Source: JBFLYE01 sp040756715 [NCBI: bacterium]
GTDB taxonomy: Bacteria > UBA9089 > UBA9088
Direction of reading: 5' to 3'
Assembly: GCA_040756715.1 (NCBI GenBank)
Contig: JBFLYE010000186.1
Location: forward strand, 1 to 25,695
Length of the DNA stretch: 25,695 nt
The position numbers were made by a program, and so were the translations under genes. Below are positions 8,007-13,517 of this stretch, piece by piece. The notes beneath the pieces are model-generated. The model had not been told where the DNA came from. It made no database searches and saw only the letters and a program-made list of their open reading frames with translations. Numbering within the stretch: position 1 is the stretch's first letter; the number at the start of each line of letters is the position of its first letter.

Positions 8007-8671
8007 TCGGGAGAGGAGAGGAATTTAAGGAGAGAGAGGTTATCAACCAGGCTATACATAGGAATGCCCTTTTTTATATCTTTGTAATCGGGACAAGGAA
8101 GGTTTCTTAAGGGAGGGTGGTTTTCGTATCTTTCATTTTTTATCCAGCCATCAATTGTAAGAAAATAAGCACCTCCTCCCTTTTCCCTTATTGGTCCATA
8201 AATAGAGGAAAATAAAGAAGAGACCCAATTTCCCATCACAAGCCTCTCTTTTTCTTTGTTTATGGTGATATGTCCATAATTTGGAGGAATAATAACCTTA
8301 TCACCAGAAGATGCGCTAACAAAATAGACATCAGAGAAATCATCCTTTTGCATGAGATATATTGCCCTTCCCTCTAATACTTCATAGATTTCTGGATAGG
8401 AAAGATTGCTATTAGCAAAATTTGGGTGAAAATGACCTGCTGTTTTTACATATTCACATCCCAGCATATTGGGAGGGATAATGGTAATATCATACCTTAA
8501 ATTATGGGCTTTTATTTTTTCTCTATCCCCTTCATTTTGAGAAAGGTCTCTATACATATAATAGAGGGGAAAATCCAATGCTTTTTCTTCATAATCTTTA
8601 TCATAAAGAAGCCCTTTTAGATCAAAAAGCCTTCTTATCTCAGGGGTTTTTCCTTCAATTAGGCTTAACAT
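8003..8671 (-). CDS. Glucose-6-phosphate isomerase, cupin (archaeal) type
   Basis: Cupin-type PGI interconverts glucose-6-phosphate and fructose-6-phosphate with a bound metal ion. It is unrelated to the usual bacterial Pgi and is best known from Euryarchaeota such as Pyrococcus. The 222-aa protein shows the family's metal site: TAGHFHP (His80, His82), YPEIYEVLEG (Glu94) and YGH (His134). The spacing between the second His and Glu is longer than in the Pyrococcus enzyme because of a NSNLS insertion. The ATG directly follows the stop of the receiver gene (TAAATG), so the pair is one transcriptional unit. That pairing has no obvious functional logic. Other sugar-phosphate cupins are possible, but the motif set favours PGI. 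Confidence 0.85.
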   Translation of the reverse strand: MLSLIEGKTPEIRRLFDLKGLLYDKDYEEKALDFPLYYMYRDLSQNEGDREKIKAHNLRYDITIIPPNMLGCEYVKTAGHFHPNFANSNLSYPEIYEVLEGRAIYLMQKDDFSDVYFVSASSGDKVIIPPNYGHITINKEKERLVMGNWVSSLFSSIYGPIREKGGGAYFLTIDGWIKNERYENHPPLRNLPCPDYKDIKKGIPMYSLVDNLSLLKFLSSPD

Positions 8672-9082
8672 TTAAGCAAGGAGAAGCATATATTTTTTTC
8701 TTTCCTCCTCTTCCTTGTGAAAAAGTCTATTTATCCTTCTTAAGAAATCATCTATATGAAGGGGCTTTGTAATAAATTCCTCTGCACCTTCTTTAAATGC
8801 CTTTATTTTTTCCTCTGGATTTATCCTTGCGGTAACCATAGCAACCGGAATGTGCAATGTTTTTCTACAGGCTTTAAGCCTTTTTAAAACATCCCAGCCA
8901 TCCATCCCAGGCATCATAATATCAAGCAGGACAAGATCGGGCTTTTTTTGGTAAGAGATATCAAGGGCAGACATTCCATCATAAGCAATTGTAACCTCAT
9001 AGCCTTCCATCTCAAGAATGGTTTTGATTATCTCGCTGATATCTATATCATCATCAACAATTAAAATCTTCTTCTAGCCCAT
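8672..9082 (-). CDS. CheY-like single-domain response regulator with in-frame TAG at codon 3
   Basis: The protein is a stand-alone receiver domain. Reading on from the TAG it has all phospho-switch residues: the acidic triplet in KKILIVDDD, the phospho-acceptor Asp in LLDIMMPGMDG, Thr in MVTAR and Lys in TKP. A lysine/glutamate-rich tail of about 15 residues follows. The frame has no ATG, GTG or TTG between the TAG (9076-9074) and Met at 9010, and starting at 9010 would delete the first beta strand and the acidic pocket. An in-frame ATG lies two codons before the TAG (9082-9080), exactly where transcription should start (promoter 9089-9118), reading Met-Gly-stop-Lys-Lys. TAG ends several other genes here. 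Expression may therefore need readthrough or a non-AUG start such as ATT 9067, or the gene may be dying. pgi follows directly. No output domain is present. Confidence 0.75.
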
Positions 9083-9088
9083 TTTAAG

Positions 9089-9118
9089 ATTTTACATTTT
9101 ACAAACCAATTTTGTCAA
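9089..9118 (-). promoter_or_regulatory. Sigma70-type promoter of the receiver-pgi operon
   Basis: On the minus strand TTGACA (9118-9113), an 18-bp spacer and TAAAAT (9094-9089) predict transcription from about 9082, the A of the ATG that precedes the in-frame TAG. The -10 region lies in two attttac heptamers (9089-9095, 9096-9102). Confidence 0.6.
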
Positions 9119-9126
9119 TTTTTTTC

Positions 9127-9154
9127 TTAAGTATTTTTTCTATTTTTCCGATAT
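9127..9154 (+). promoter_or_regulatory. Sigma28 (FliA)-type promoter of flgF operon
   Basis: TTAAGTAT (9127-9134), N12 and TCCGATAT (9147-9154), followed by ATTAAG, resemble the flagellar sigma28 consensus TAAAGTTT-N11-GCCGATAA. Near-identical elements precede flgB and flgM. The flgF ATG is 10 nt after the -10 element, so the leader is only a few nt long. Confidence 0.75.
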
Positions 9155-9164
9155 ATTAAGTGAA

Positions 9165-9935
9165 ATGGAAAGGGGAATTTACTTTAGCGCAATGGGGATG
9201 AATAGCTTGTGGGGGAGTATTGAGACAATAGCAAATAATCTGGCAAATGTGGAAACATCTGGATACAAGAGGGATGAGATGGTTTTTGAAGAATTTGGTT
9301 CATTTAAGATAAATAGGCTTTATGATGAGATTATAGAAACACCCATAGGAACATCTGATCCTACACCTTATGTGGGAGAATTACCAAAGGGTGTTGGAAT
9401 TGCTGATGTAGCAACCATATATACCCAAGGAGCAATAAAGTATACAGAAAATCCTCTTGACCTAGCAATAAATGGCGATGGCTTTTTTGCTGTGGAAACA
9501 CCAAACGGCGAAATGTATACAAGGAATGGGGCATTTACATTAGACAAAGATGGATTTTTAATCACCCTGTCAAAACATAGGGTTTTATCAATCCTTAATA
9601 CACCCATTCAAATACAAGATCCAAATTTTACCGTAACAAGTGATGGAACAATAATGGTTGGTAGCAACGAAATAGCGAAGCTTAAAATAGTAGATTTTGA
9701 AAATAAGAATAATCTTAACAAGATTGGCGATACATTATTTAAGACAGAGGAGGTGCCAAAAAATGCCTTTTTTGAGGTAAAACAAGGCTTTCTTGAGGCT
9801 TCAAATTGCGAACCTGTTTTGGAAATGGTGAGGATGATTGAGGTTCAAAGATTATATGAGGCAAACCAAAAGGTTGCCTTAACATATGATGAGCTTCTTT
9901 CAAGGTCTATAAATGACCTTGGAAGATTAGCATAG
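9165..9935 (+). CDS. flgF: Flagellar proximal rod protein FlgF
   Basis: FlgF is a proximal-rod subunit exported through the flagellar type III apparatus. The 256-aa protein has the rod/hook-family N-terminal motif [16 protein letters not shown] and the C-terminal helix with [17 protein letters not shown], which together form the coiled-coil D0 region. The middle [11 protein letters not shown] is typical of FlgF/FlgG. It precedes a clear FlgG by 10 nt and is shorter and more divergent, as FlgF usually is. It is first in the operon, behind a sigma28-type promoter and with no Shine-Dalgarno site. Paralogy with FlgG makes the F/G label rest on order and on the better FlgG match of the neighbour. 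Confidence 0.9.
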   Translation: MERGIYFSAMGMNSLWGSIETIANNLANVETSGYKRDEMVFEEFGSFKINRLYDEIIETPIGTSDPTPYVGELPKGVGIADVATIYTQGAIKYTENPLDLAINGDGFFAVETPNGEMYTRNGAFTLDKDGFLITLSKHRVLSILNTPIQIQDPNFTVTSDGTIMVGSNEIAKLKIVDFENKNNLNKIGDTLFKTEEVPKNAFFEVKQGFLEASNCEPVLEMVRMIEVQRLYEANQKVALTYDELLSRSINDLGRLA

Positions 9936-9945
9936 GAGGTATAAG

Positions 9946-10737
9946 ATGGAAAGAAGTTTATGGACAGCGGCAACGGGAATGAATGCCCAGCAATTTCACC
10001 TTGATGTAATAGCCAATAACCTGGCAAATGTGAATACAACAGGCTATAAAAGGGATAGGGCAGAGTTTGAAGACCTCCTTTATGCCACATTGAGGCTTCC
10101 GGGAACACCCATTACAGGTGGAGGAAAAATACCAAGTGGCATACAGGTTGGCCATGGTGTAAAGGTAGCCGGGACACAAAAGATTCATTTGCCTGGCTCG
10201 CTTGAGGAGACAAAGAATCCATTGGATCTTGCCATTGAGGGCCCTGGATTCTTCCAGGTTCTCCTTCCAAATGGCGAGATAGGTTATACCAGGGATGGAG
10301 TATTCTCAAAGGATTCTGAGGGAAGAATTGTAAATGCAAATGGCTATATCTTACAACCTGAGATAACCATTCCTGAAGATGCAACAGATATATCCATTAT
10401 GGAGGATGGCTCTGTATTTGCCATAATGGGAGGGGATATGAAGACACCAGAGGAGATTGGAAAGATAGAGCTTGTCCGCTTTGTCAATCCTGGTGGCTTA
10501 TCAGCTATGGGTAAAAACATCTTAAAACAAACCGCTGCCTCAGGTGAGCCTTTAACCGGAACACCGGGTGAAGGTGGATTTGGAAGGATTGCCCAGGGAT
10601 TTATCGAGATGTCAAATGTTAATGTAGTAGAGGAAATGGTTAGGATGATTGTTGCCCAGAGGGCATATGAATTTAGCTCAAAGGCAATCCAGACAGCAGA
10701 TTCTATGCTGGGTGTGGTAACCACCTTAAAGAGATGA
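9946..10737 (+). CDS. flgG: Flagellar distal rod protein FlgG
   Basis: FlgG builds the distal rod that passes through the P and L rings. The 263-aa length and the markers fit well: [13 protein letters not shown] at the start, [20 protein letters not shown] (26-45), [13 protein letters not shown], and the C-terminal [18 protein letters not shown]...AQRAYE block. AGGAGG at 9934-9939 lies 6 nt before the ATG. The stop overlaps the flgA start by four bases (ATGA), implying translational coupling. Confidence 0.96.
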   Translation: MERSLWTAATGMNAQQFHLDVIANNLANVNTTGYKRDRAEFEDLLYATLRLPGTPITGGGKIPSGIQVGHGVKVAGTQKIHLPGSLEETKNPLDLAIEGPGFFQVLLPNGEIGYTRDGVFSKDSEGRIVNANGYILQPEITIPEDATDISIMEDGSVFAIMGGDMKTPEEIGKIELVRFVNPGGLSAMGKNILKQTAASGEPLTGTPGEGGFGRIAQGFIEMSNVNVVEEMVRMIVAQRAYEFSSKAIQTADSMLGVVTTLKR

Positions 10738-11435
10738 TGAAGGAGTCGGGAGTCAAGAGTCAAGAGTCAAGAGTCAAAGCTATTGGCTATTGGCTATTTA
10801 TCGCTTTTAATGTTTCTGCTCAGATTCTTTCGGGAGATGAGATAATGAGGGTTTCAAAAGAAAAGATAGAAAGCCTTGTTAATGATGGAAGGATTGAGAT
10901 TGAAGAAAGGAAGATTTCCGACCTCTCCCTTCCGGATGGAAACCTTAGATTAGAGGCAAATCCTAGTATTTCATACCGAAATGCCTTGGTTGAGATAAAA
11001 ATCTTACTTGATGGAAAGGAGGAAAAAAGGATAAAGCAATCCTTTAGAATAAGAAAATTTCAGGATGTATTTGTTGCGGCAAAGCCATTAAACACAAAAG
11101 ACATTATCACAGAGGATATGATAAAAAAAGAAGAGAGAGAAATAACAAGCATATCTGGGTATATTACAGAAAATGAAAAAATTGTTGGAAAGGAGGTAGG
11201 AAGGAGAATCCAAGAAGGAGGTATAATCCTTTCACATTATATTAAAGAACCTCCTTTAATCCATTTTGGCGATATTGTTTCTCTCCTAAAGAATGGCAAT
11301 GGATTTTCTATAAAAACAAAGGGAATGGCTATATCAACCGGTTATAAGGGAAAGGAGATTTCTATTAGAAATCTTGCATCAAATAAGATAATTAAAGGAT
11401 TTGTTGTAGAAAAGGGGACAGTGGAGGTGAAATAA
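10734..11435 (+). CDS. flgA: Flagellar P-ring assembly chaperone FlgA
   Basis: FlgA is a periplasmic chaperone for P-ring (FlgI) assembly. The C-terminal half (about 120-233) is a SAF-type FlgA domain: [16 protein letters not shown], then [19 protein letters not shown], and [22 protein letters not shown] at the end. The N-terminal 37 residues are a Sec signal peptide, but their DNA is a run of eight 7-bp units (10744-10799): agtcaag-type units encode the charged part (KSQESRVK) and gctattg units the start of the hydrophobic core (AIGYWLF). Cleavage is likely after NVSA. It overlaps flgG by four bases and abuts flgH. Placing flgA before flgH and flgI matches many spirochete-like and delta-type operons. 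Confidence 0.92.
   Translation: MMKESGVKSQESRVKAIGYWLFIAFNVSAQILSGDEIMRVSKEKIESLVNDGRIEIEERKISDLSLPDGNLRLEANPSISYRNALVEIKILLDGKEEKRIKQSFRIRKFQDVFVAAKPLNTKDIITEDMIKKEEREITSISGYITENEKIVGKEVGRRIQEGGIILSHYIKEPPLIHFGDIVSLLKNGNGFSIKTKGMAISTGYKGKEISIRNLASNKIIKGFVVEKGTVEVK
10744..10799. repeat. Composite heptamer array in flgA signal-peptide codons
   Basis: Eight 7-bp units stand in unbroken register: agtcggg, agtcaag three times, agtcaaa, gctattg twice, gctattt. Two unrelated units are joined in phase. The first type translates to the charged SQESRVK cycle, the second to the hydrophobic AIGYWLL cycle. Confidence 0.92.
11423..11427 (+). promoter_or_regulatory. Ribosome binding site deciding flgH start
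   Basis: GGAGG lies 8 nt upstream of the first ATG of the atgcgga array (11436). It favours that ATG over the in-frame ATG at 11457, and over the out-of-frame ATGs at 11443 and 11450 that the array also supplies. Confidence 0.6.
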
Positions 11436-11522
11436 ATGCGGAATGCGGAATGCGGAATGCGGAATGTAAAGGCCTGTTGTCTGTTGTCTGTTGTCTGTTG
11501 TCTGTTGTCTGTTGTCTGTTTT
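11436..11522. repeat. Composite heptamer array in flgH signal-peptide codons
   Basis: Four atgcgga units (11436-11463) and a degenerate atgtaaa are followed, after ggc, by six perfect ctgttgt units (11474-11515) and a variant ctgtttt (11516-11522). The first array places ATG codons in all three frames. The second has no stop in any forward frame and gives the same hydrophobic seven-residue cycle in each. Confidence 0.95.
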
Positions 11523-12050
11523 GCCGAGAGCTTGTGGCTTGAGGGCTTTGAAAAAAGCATATTTTCAGACCATAAAGCCGCAAGGATAGGCGATCTCATT
11601 ACCGTTGTGATTGTGGAATCTGCAAAGGCACAGGATATGTCATCCTCCAAGCGCGATAAGGATTTAGAGATAGGTGTTCCACAAGGCACAGGTAAATTAG
11701 ATTTTATCCCAAAGCTTGGTCTAAAAGGAGAAAGTAAGTATAAAAGATCGGGTGCTACATCAAAGGCTGGCTCTATCCAGGCAAAGGTTACTGCCTCTGT
11801 TTTAAAGGTTATGCCAAATGGGAATCTATTAGTAGAGGGAGAAAAGAGGGTTCGCATAGATAATGAAGAGCAAGTTGTCTATGTCTCTGGTATTGCAAGG
11901 CCAGAGGATATTGATCCAAATAATGTTGTCCTTTCAACATATCTGGCAGATGCAAAGATTGAATATAGGGGAGAGGTTAAGGTTTCAAGCAAAGAAAAGC
12001 CATTTATCGGAGTAAGAATATTCCAAAAGCTTTTCGGGTGGATATTTTAA
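11436..12050 (+). CDS. flgH: Flagellar L-ring protein FlgH
   Basis: FlgH forms the L ring in the outer membrane, so the cell has one. The mature part is typical: SIFSDHKAARIGDLITVVI, then VLKVMPNGNLLVEGEKRVRI, VSGIARPEDIDPNNVVLSTY and a GWIF end; 204 aa in total. The first 28 or so residues are entirely encoded by heptamer arrays. Four atgcgga units give the start and charged region ([10 protein letters not shown]), and seven ctgttgt units give the hydrophobic core (LLSVVCC cycle). Signal peptidase I cleavage after CFA is plausible. The Cys is not in a good lipobox, whereas enterobacterial FlgH is a lipoprotein. The ATG directly follows the flgA stop. Confidence 0.94.
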   Translation: MRNAECGMRNVKACCLLSVVCCLLSVVCFAESLWLEGFEKSIFSDHKAARIGDLITVVIVESAKAQDMSSSKRDKDLEIGVPQGTGKLDFIPKLGLKGESKYKRSGATSKAGSIQAKVTASVLKVMPNGNLLVEGEKRVRIDNEEQVVYVSGIARPEDIDPNNVVLSTYLADAKIEYRGEVKVSSKEKPFIGVRIFQKLFGWIF

Positions 12051-12052
12051 AA

Positions 12053-12129
12053 ATGCGGAATGCGGAGTGTGGAATGCGGAATGTAAGGCTTAAGGCTATT
12101 GGCTATTGGCTATTGGCTATTGGCTTATT
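12053..12129. repeat. Composite heptamer array in flgI signal-peptide codons
   Basis: Eleven 7-bp units in continuous register: atgcgga twice, gtgtgga, atgcgga, atgtaag, gcttaag, gctattg four times, gcttatt. The start unit is shared with flgH (atgcgga) and the core unit with flgA (gctattg). The transition between the two goes through hybrid units. Confidence 0.94.
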
Positions 12130-13087
12130 TGGTGTTTTTGCAATGCCAGCAGTAAGGATAAAGGAGATTACAAATATTAAAGGGATGACCACGAACCAGA
12201 TAATTGGCTATGGCCTTATTGTAGGCTTAAATGGAACAGGTGATTCTAAAGGGACATTTTTTACCGCCAATTCTATTGCCAATATGCTTGCCAATTTTGG
12301 GATATATGTTGATAAGACAAAGATGAAGGTAAAGAATGTAGCGGCTGTTATGGTCTCTGCCGAGCTTCCACCCTTTGCCAGAGCAGGAAGTAAGATTAGC
12401 ATTACCATATCATCCATTGGTGATTGTAAAGACCTATCTGGCGGAATCCTTATCCAGACACCCTTAATTGGTCCTGATGGCATTGTCTATGCCATTGCCC
12501 AAGGACCAATATCAATGGGAAGATTAACAAAAACACATCCAACGGTAGCAAGGATAACCGATGGTGCGATAATTGAAAGGGAGGTTATCGATGAGATATT
12601 TAAAAGCAAAACAATATCTCTATACCTTAAAAACCCAGATTTTACCAGCGCCTCATCCATAGTAGATGCAATAAACCTCCATCTTGGAAATATAGCAAAG
12701 GCAATTGACCCATCCCTTATTGAGATAGAGATTCCAGAGGATTTTAAAAACGACCCTGTATCCTTTATCTCAATTATCCAAAACCTATCTGTAAAGCCAG
12801 ATTGCAAGGCAAAGATTGTAATAAATGAAAGGACGGGAACCATTGTAATGGGAGAAGAGATAAGGATTTCAAAATGTGCTATATCGCATGGAAACCTCTC
12901 GGTTGTTATAGAGGGAGAGGAAAAGGGGAAGAAAGAGGGAAGCGTTATTTTGATGAAGGAGGGAATAAGCGTCTCAGAGATTGTTTCATCATTAAATGCT
13001 ATTGGGGCAAATCCATCTGACATTATCTCTATCCTTCAGGCAATGAAGGAGGCAGGTGCATTATTTGCTGAAATTATAATAATGTAA
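12053..13087 (+). CDS. flgI: Flagellar P-ring protein FlgI
   Basis: FlgI polymerises into the periplasmic P ring around the rod. The mature protein carries RIKEITNIKGMTTNQIIGYG and LIVGLNGTGDS near the start, LPPFARAGSKISITISSIGD, the ILIQTPLIGPDG block, and a C-terminal segment ending in ISILQAMKEAGALFAEIIIM. All are family hallmarks. I take the ATG at 12053 (344 aa); a GTG at 12038 in the same frame overlaps flgH and is less likely. Residues 1-30 are a signal peptide written in heptamers: atgcgga units for the start and charge, gctattg units for the core (AIGYWLL cycle), with probable cleavage at VFA-MPA. Confidence 0.94.
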   Translation: MRNAECGMRNVRLKAIGYWLLAIGLFGVFAMPAVRIKEITNIKGMTTNQIIGYGLIVGLNGTGDSKGTFFTANSIANMLANFGIYVDKTKMKVKNVAAVMVSAELPPFARAGSKISITISSIGDCKDLSGGILIQTPLIGPDGIVYAIAQGPISMGRLTKTHPTVARITDGAIIEREVIDEIFKSKTISLYLKNPDFTSASSIVDAINLHLGNIAKAIDPSLIEIEIPEDFKNDPVSFISIIQNLSVKPDCKAKIVINERTGTIVMGEEIRISKCAISHGNLSVVIEGEEKGKKEGSVILMKEGISVSEIVSSLNAIGANPSDIISILQAMKEAGALFAEIIIM

Positions 13088-13100
13088 GGGGGTGAAAAAG

Positions 13101-13172
13101 ATGAAGGAGAAGAAAACAAAGAAGCCAAAGAAGGATAAGAAGGAAAAGAAGGAAAAGAAAGGAAAGAAGTAA
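13101..13172 (+). CDS. 23-residue lysine-rich microprotein, (X-K-K)x7
   Basis: This short ORF starts at ATG 13101, preceded at 6-nt spacing by GGGGGTG (13088-13094), a near-consensus Shine-Dalgarno. After Met-Lys it reads as seven X-Lys-Lys triplets with X = E, T, P, D, E, E, G; 15 of 23 residues are Lys. It ends in TAATG, overlapping the flgJ start by one base. It may be a real basic peptide or a leader ORF coupling flgJ translation to flgI. I recognise no family. The nearly all-purine composition means a chance ORF cannot be excluded, but placement, ribosome site and stop/start overlap argue for translation. Confidence 0.55.
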   Translation: MKEKKTKKPKKDKKEKKEKKGKK

Positions 13173-13447
13173 TGAAGATAGAATCTTATCCATTAAACCT
13201 CTACAAGACACAGGCAGATCAAAAGAAATTAAGGTCTGCCTGTGTTGAGTTTGAGGCAATATTTATTTCAAAACTCCTTGAGGGATTAAGGAAAACAATT
13301 GATAAATCAGGCTTTATTGATGGCGGGCAAGGAGAGGAGATCTTTACCGATATGCTCTATGATGAATATGCAAAGAGTATAGCACAAAATGGAAGCTTAG
13401 GGCTAGCAGAGATGATCTATAGAGATATAGTAAAGGTATATGTTTAG
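13172..13447 (+). CDS. flgJ: Rod-binding protein FlgJ, single-domain form
   Basis: FlgJ caps the growing rod. The 91-aa protein is only the N-terminal rod-binding domain, with ACVEFEAIFISKLLEGLRKT and the GGQGEEIFTDMLYDEYAKSI motif. The peptidoglycan hydrolase domain of gammaproteobacterial FlgJ is absent, as in many other phyla, so a separate muramidase elsewhere is expected. It closes the flgF operon. Its start overlaps the stop of the lysine-rich ORF, and its last codons and TAG lie in the inverted-repeat region shared with convergent dxs. Confidence 0.9.
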   Translation: MKIESYPLNLYKTQADQKKLRSACVEFEAIFISKLLEGLRKTIDKSGFIDGGQGEEIFTDMLYDEYAKSIAQNGSLGLAEMIYRDIVKVYV

Positions 13448-13517
13448 CCTTTGATCATTAGCCTTTAATTTGTAAATTTTTTTTCTTCTTTAAAAAGGCT
13501 AATCGCTAAACACATAT
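13438..13517. terminator. Inverted repeat / bidirectional terminator between flgJ and dxs
   Basis: An inner stem attagccttt (13457-13466) / aaaggctaat (13494-13503) encloses a T-rich loop. Outside it, atatgtttag at 13438 and ctaaacacatat ending at 13517 pair imperfectly. The outer parts carry the stop codons of both convergent genes and match the GTTTAGC motif at 3587-3666 and 5176-5193. Confidence 0.6.

Noticed and set aside
9074-9076. TAG in the receiver gene as evidence of a recoded genetic code
   Set aside because: TAG terminates etfA, the MEMO-AMMECR1 gene, flgF, flgJ, fliM, dxs and the subtilase at expected lengths, so TAG is a normal stop here.
11436-11522. Heptamer arrays as a CRISPR array or assembly artefact
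   Set aside because: There are no spacer-repeat alternations. The arrays are translated in frame into plausible signal peptides in three separate genes with different unit combinations, which an artefact would not give.
11342-11857. Antisense ORFs over flgA/flgH with Thr-Asp-Asn-Arg-Gln-Gln repeats
   Set aside because: These are the reverse reading of the ctgttgt and atgcgga arrays and lie over well-supported genes on the other strand.
12038-12052. GTG start of flgI at 12038
   Set aside because: It overlaps flgH and adds five residues before the array-encoded Met; the ATG at 12053 gives a cleaner leader.
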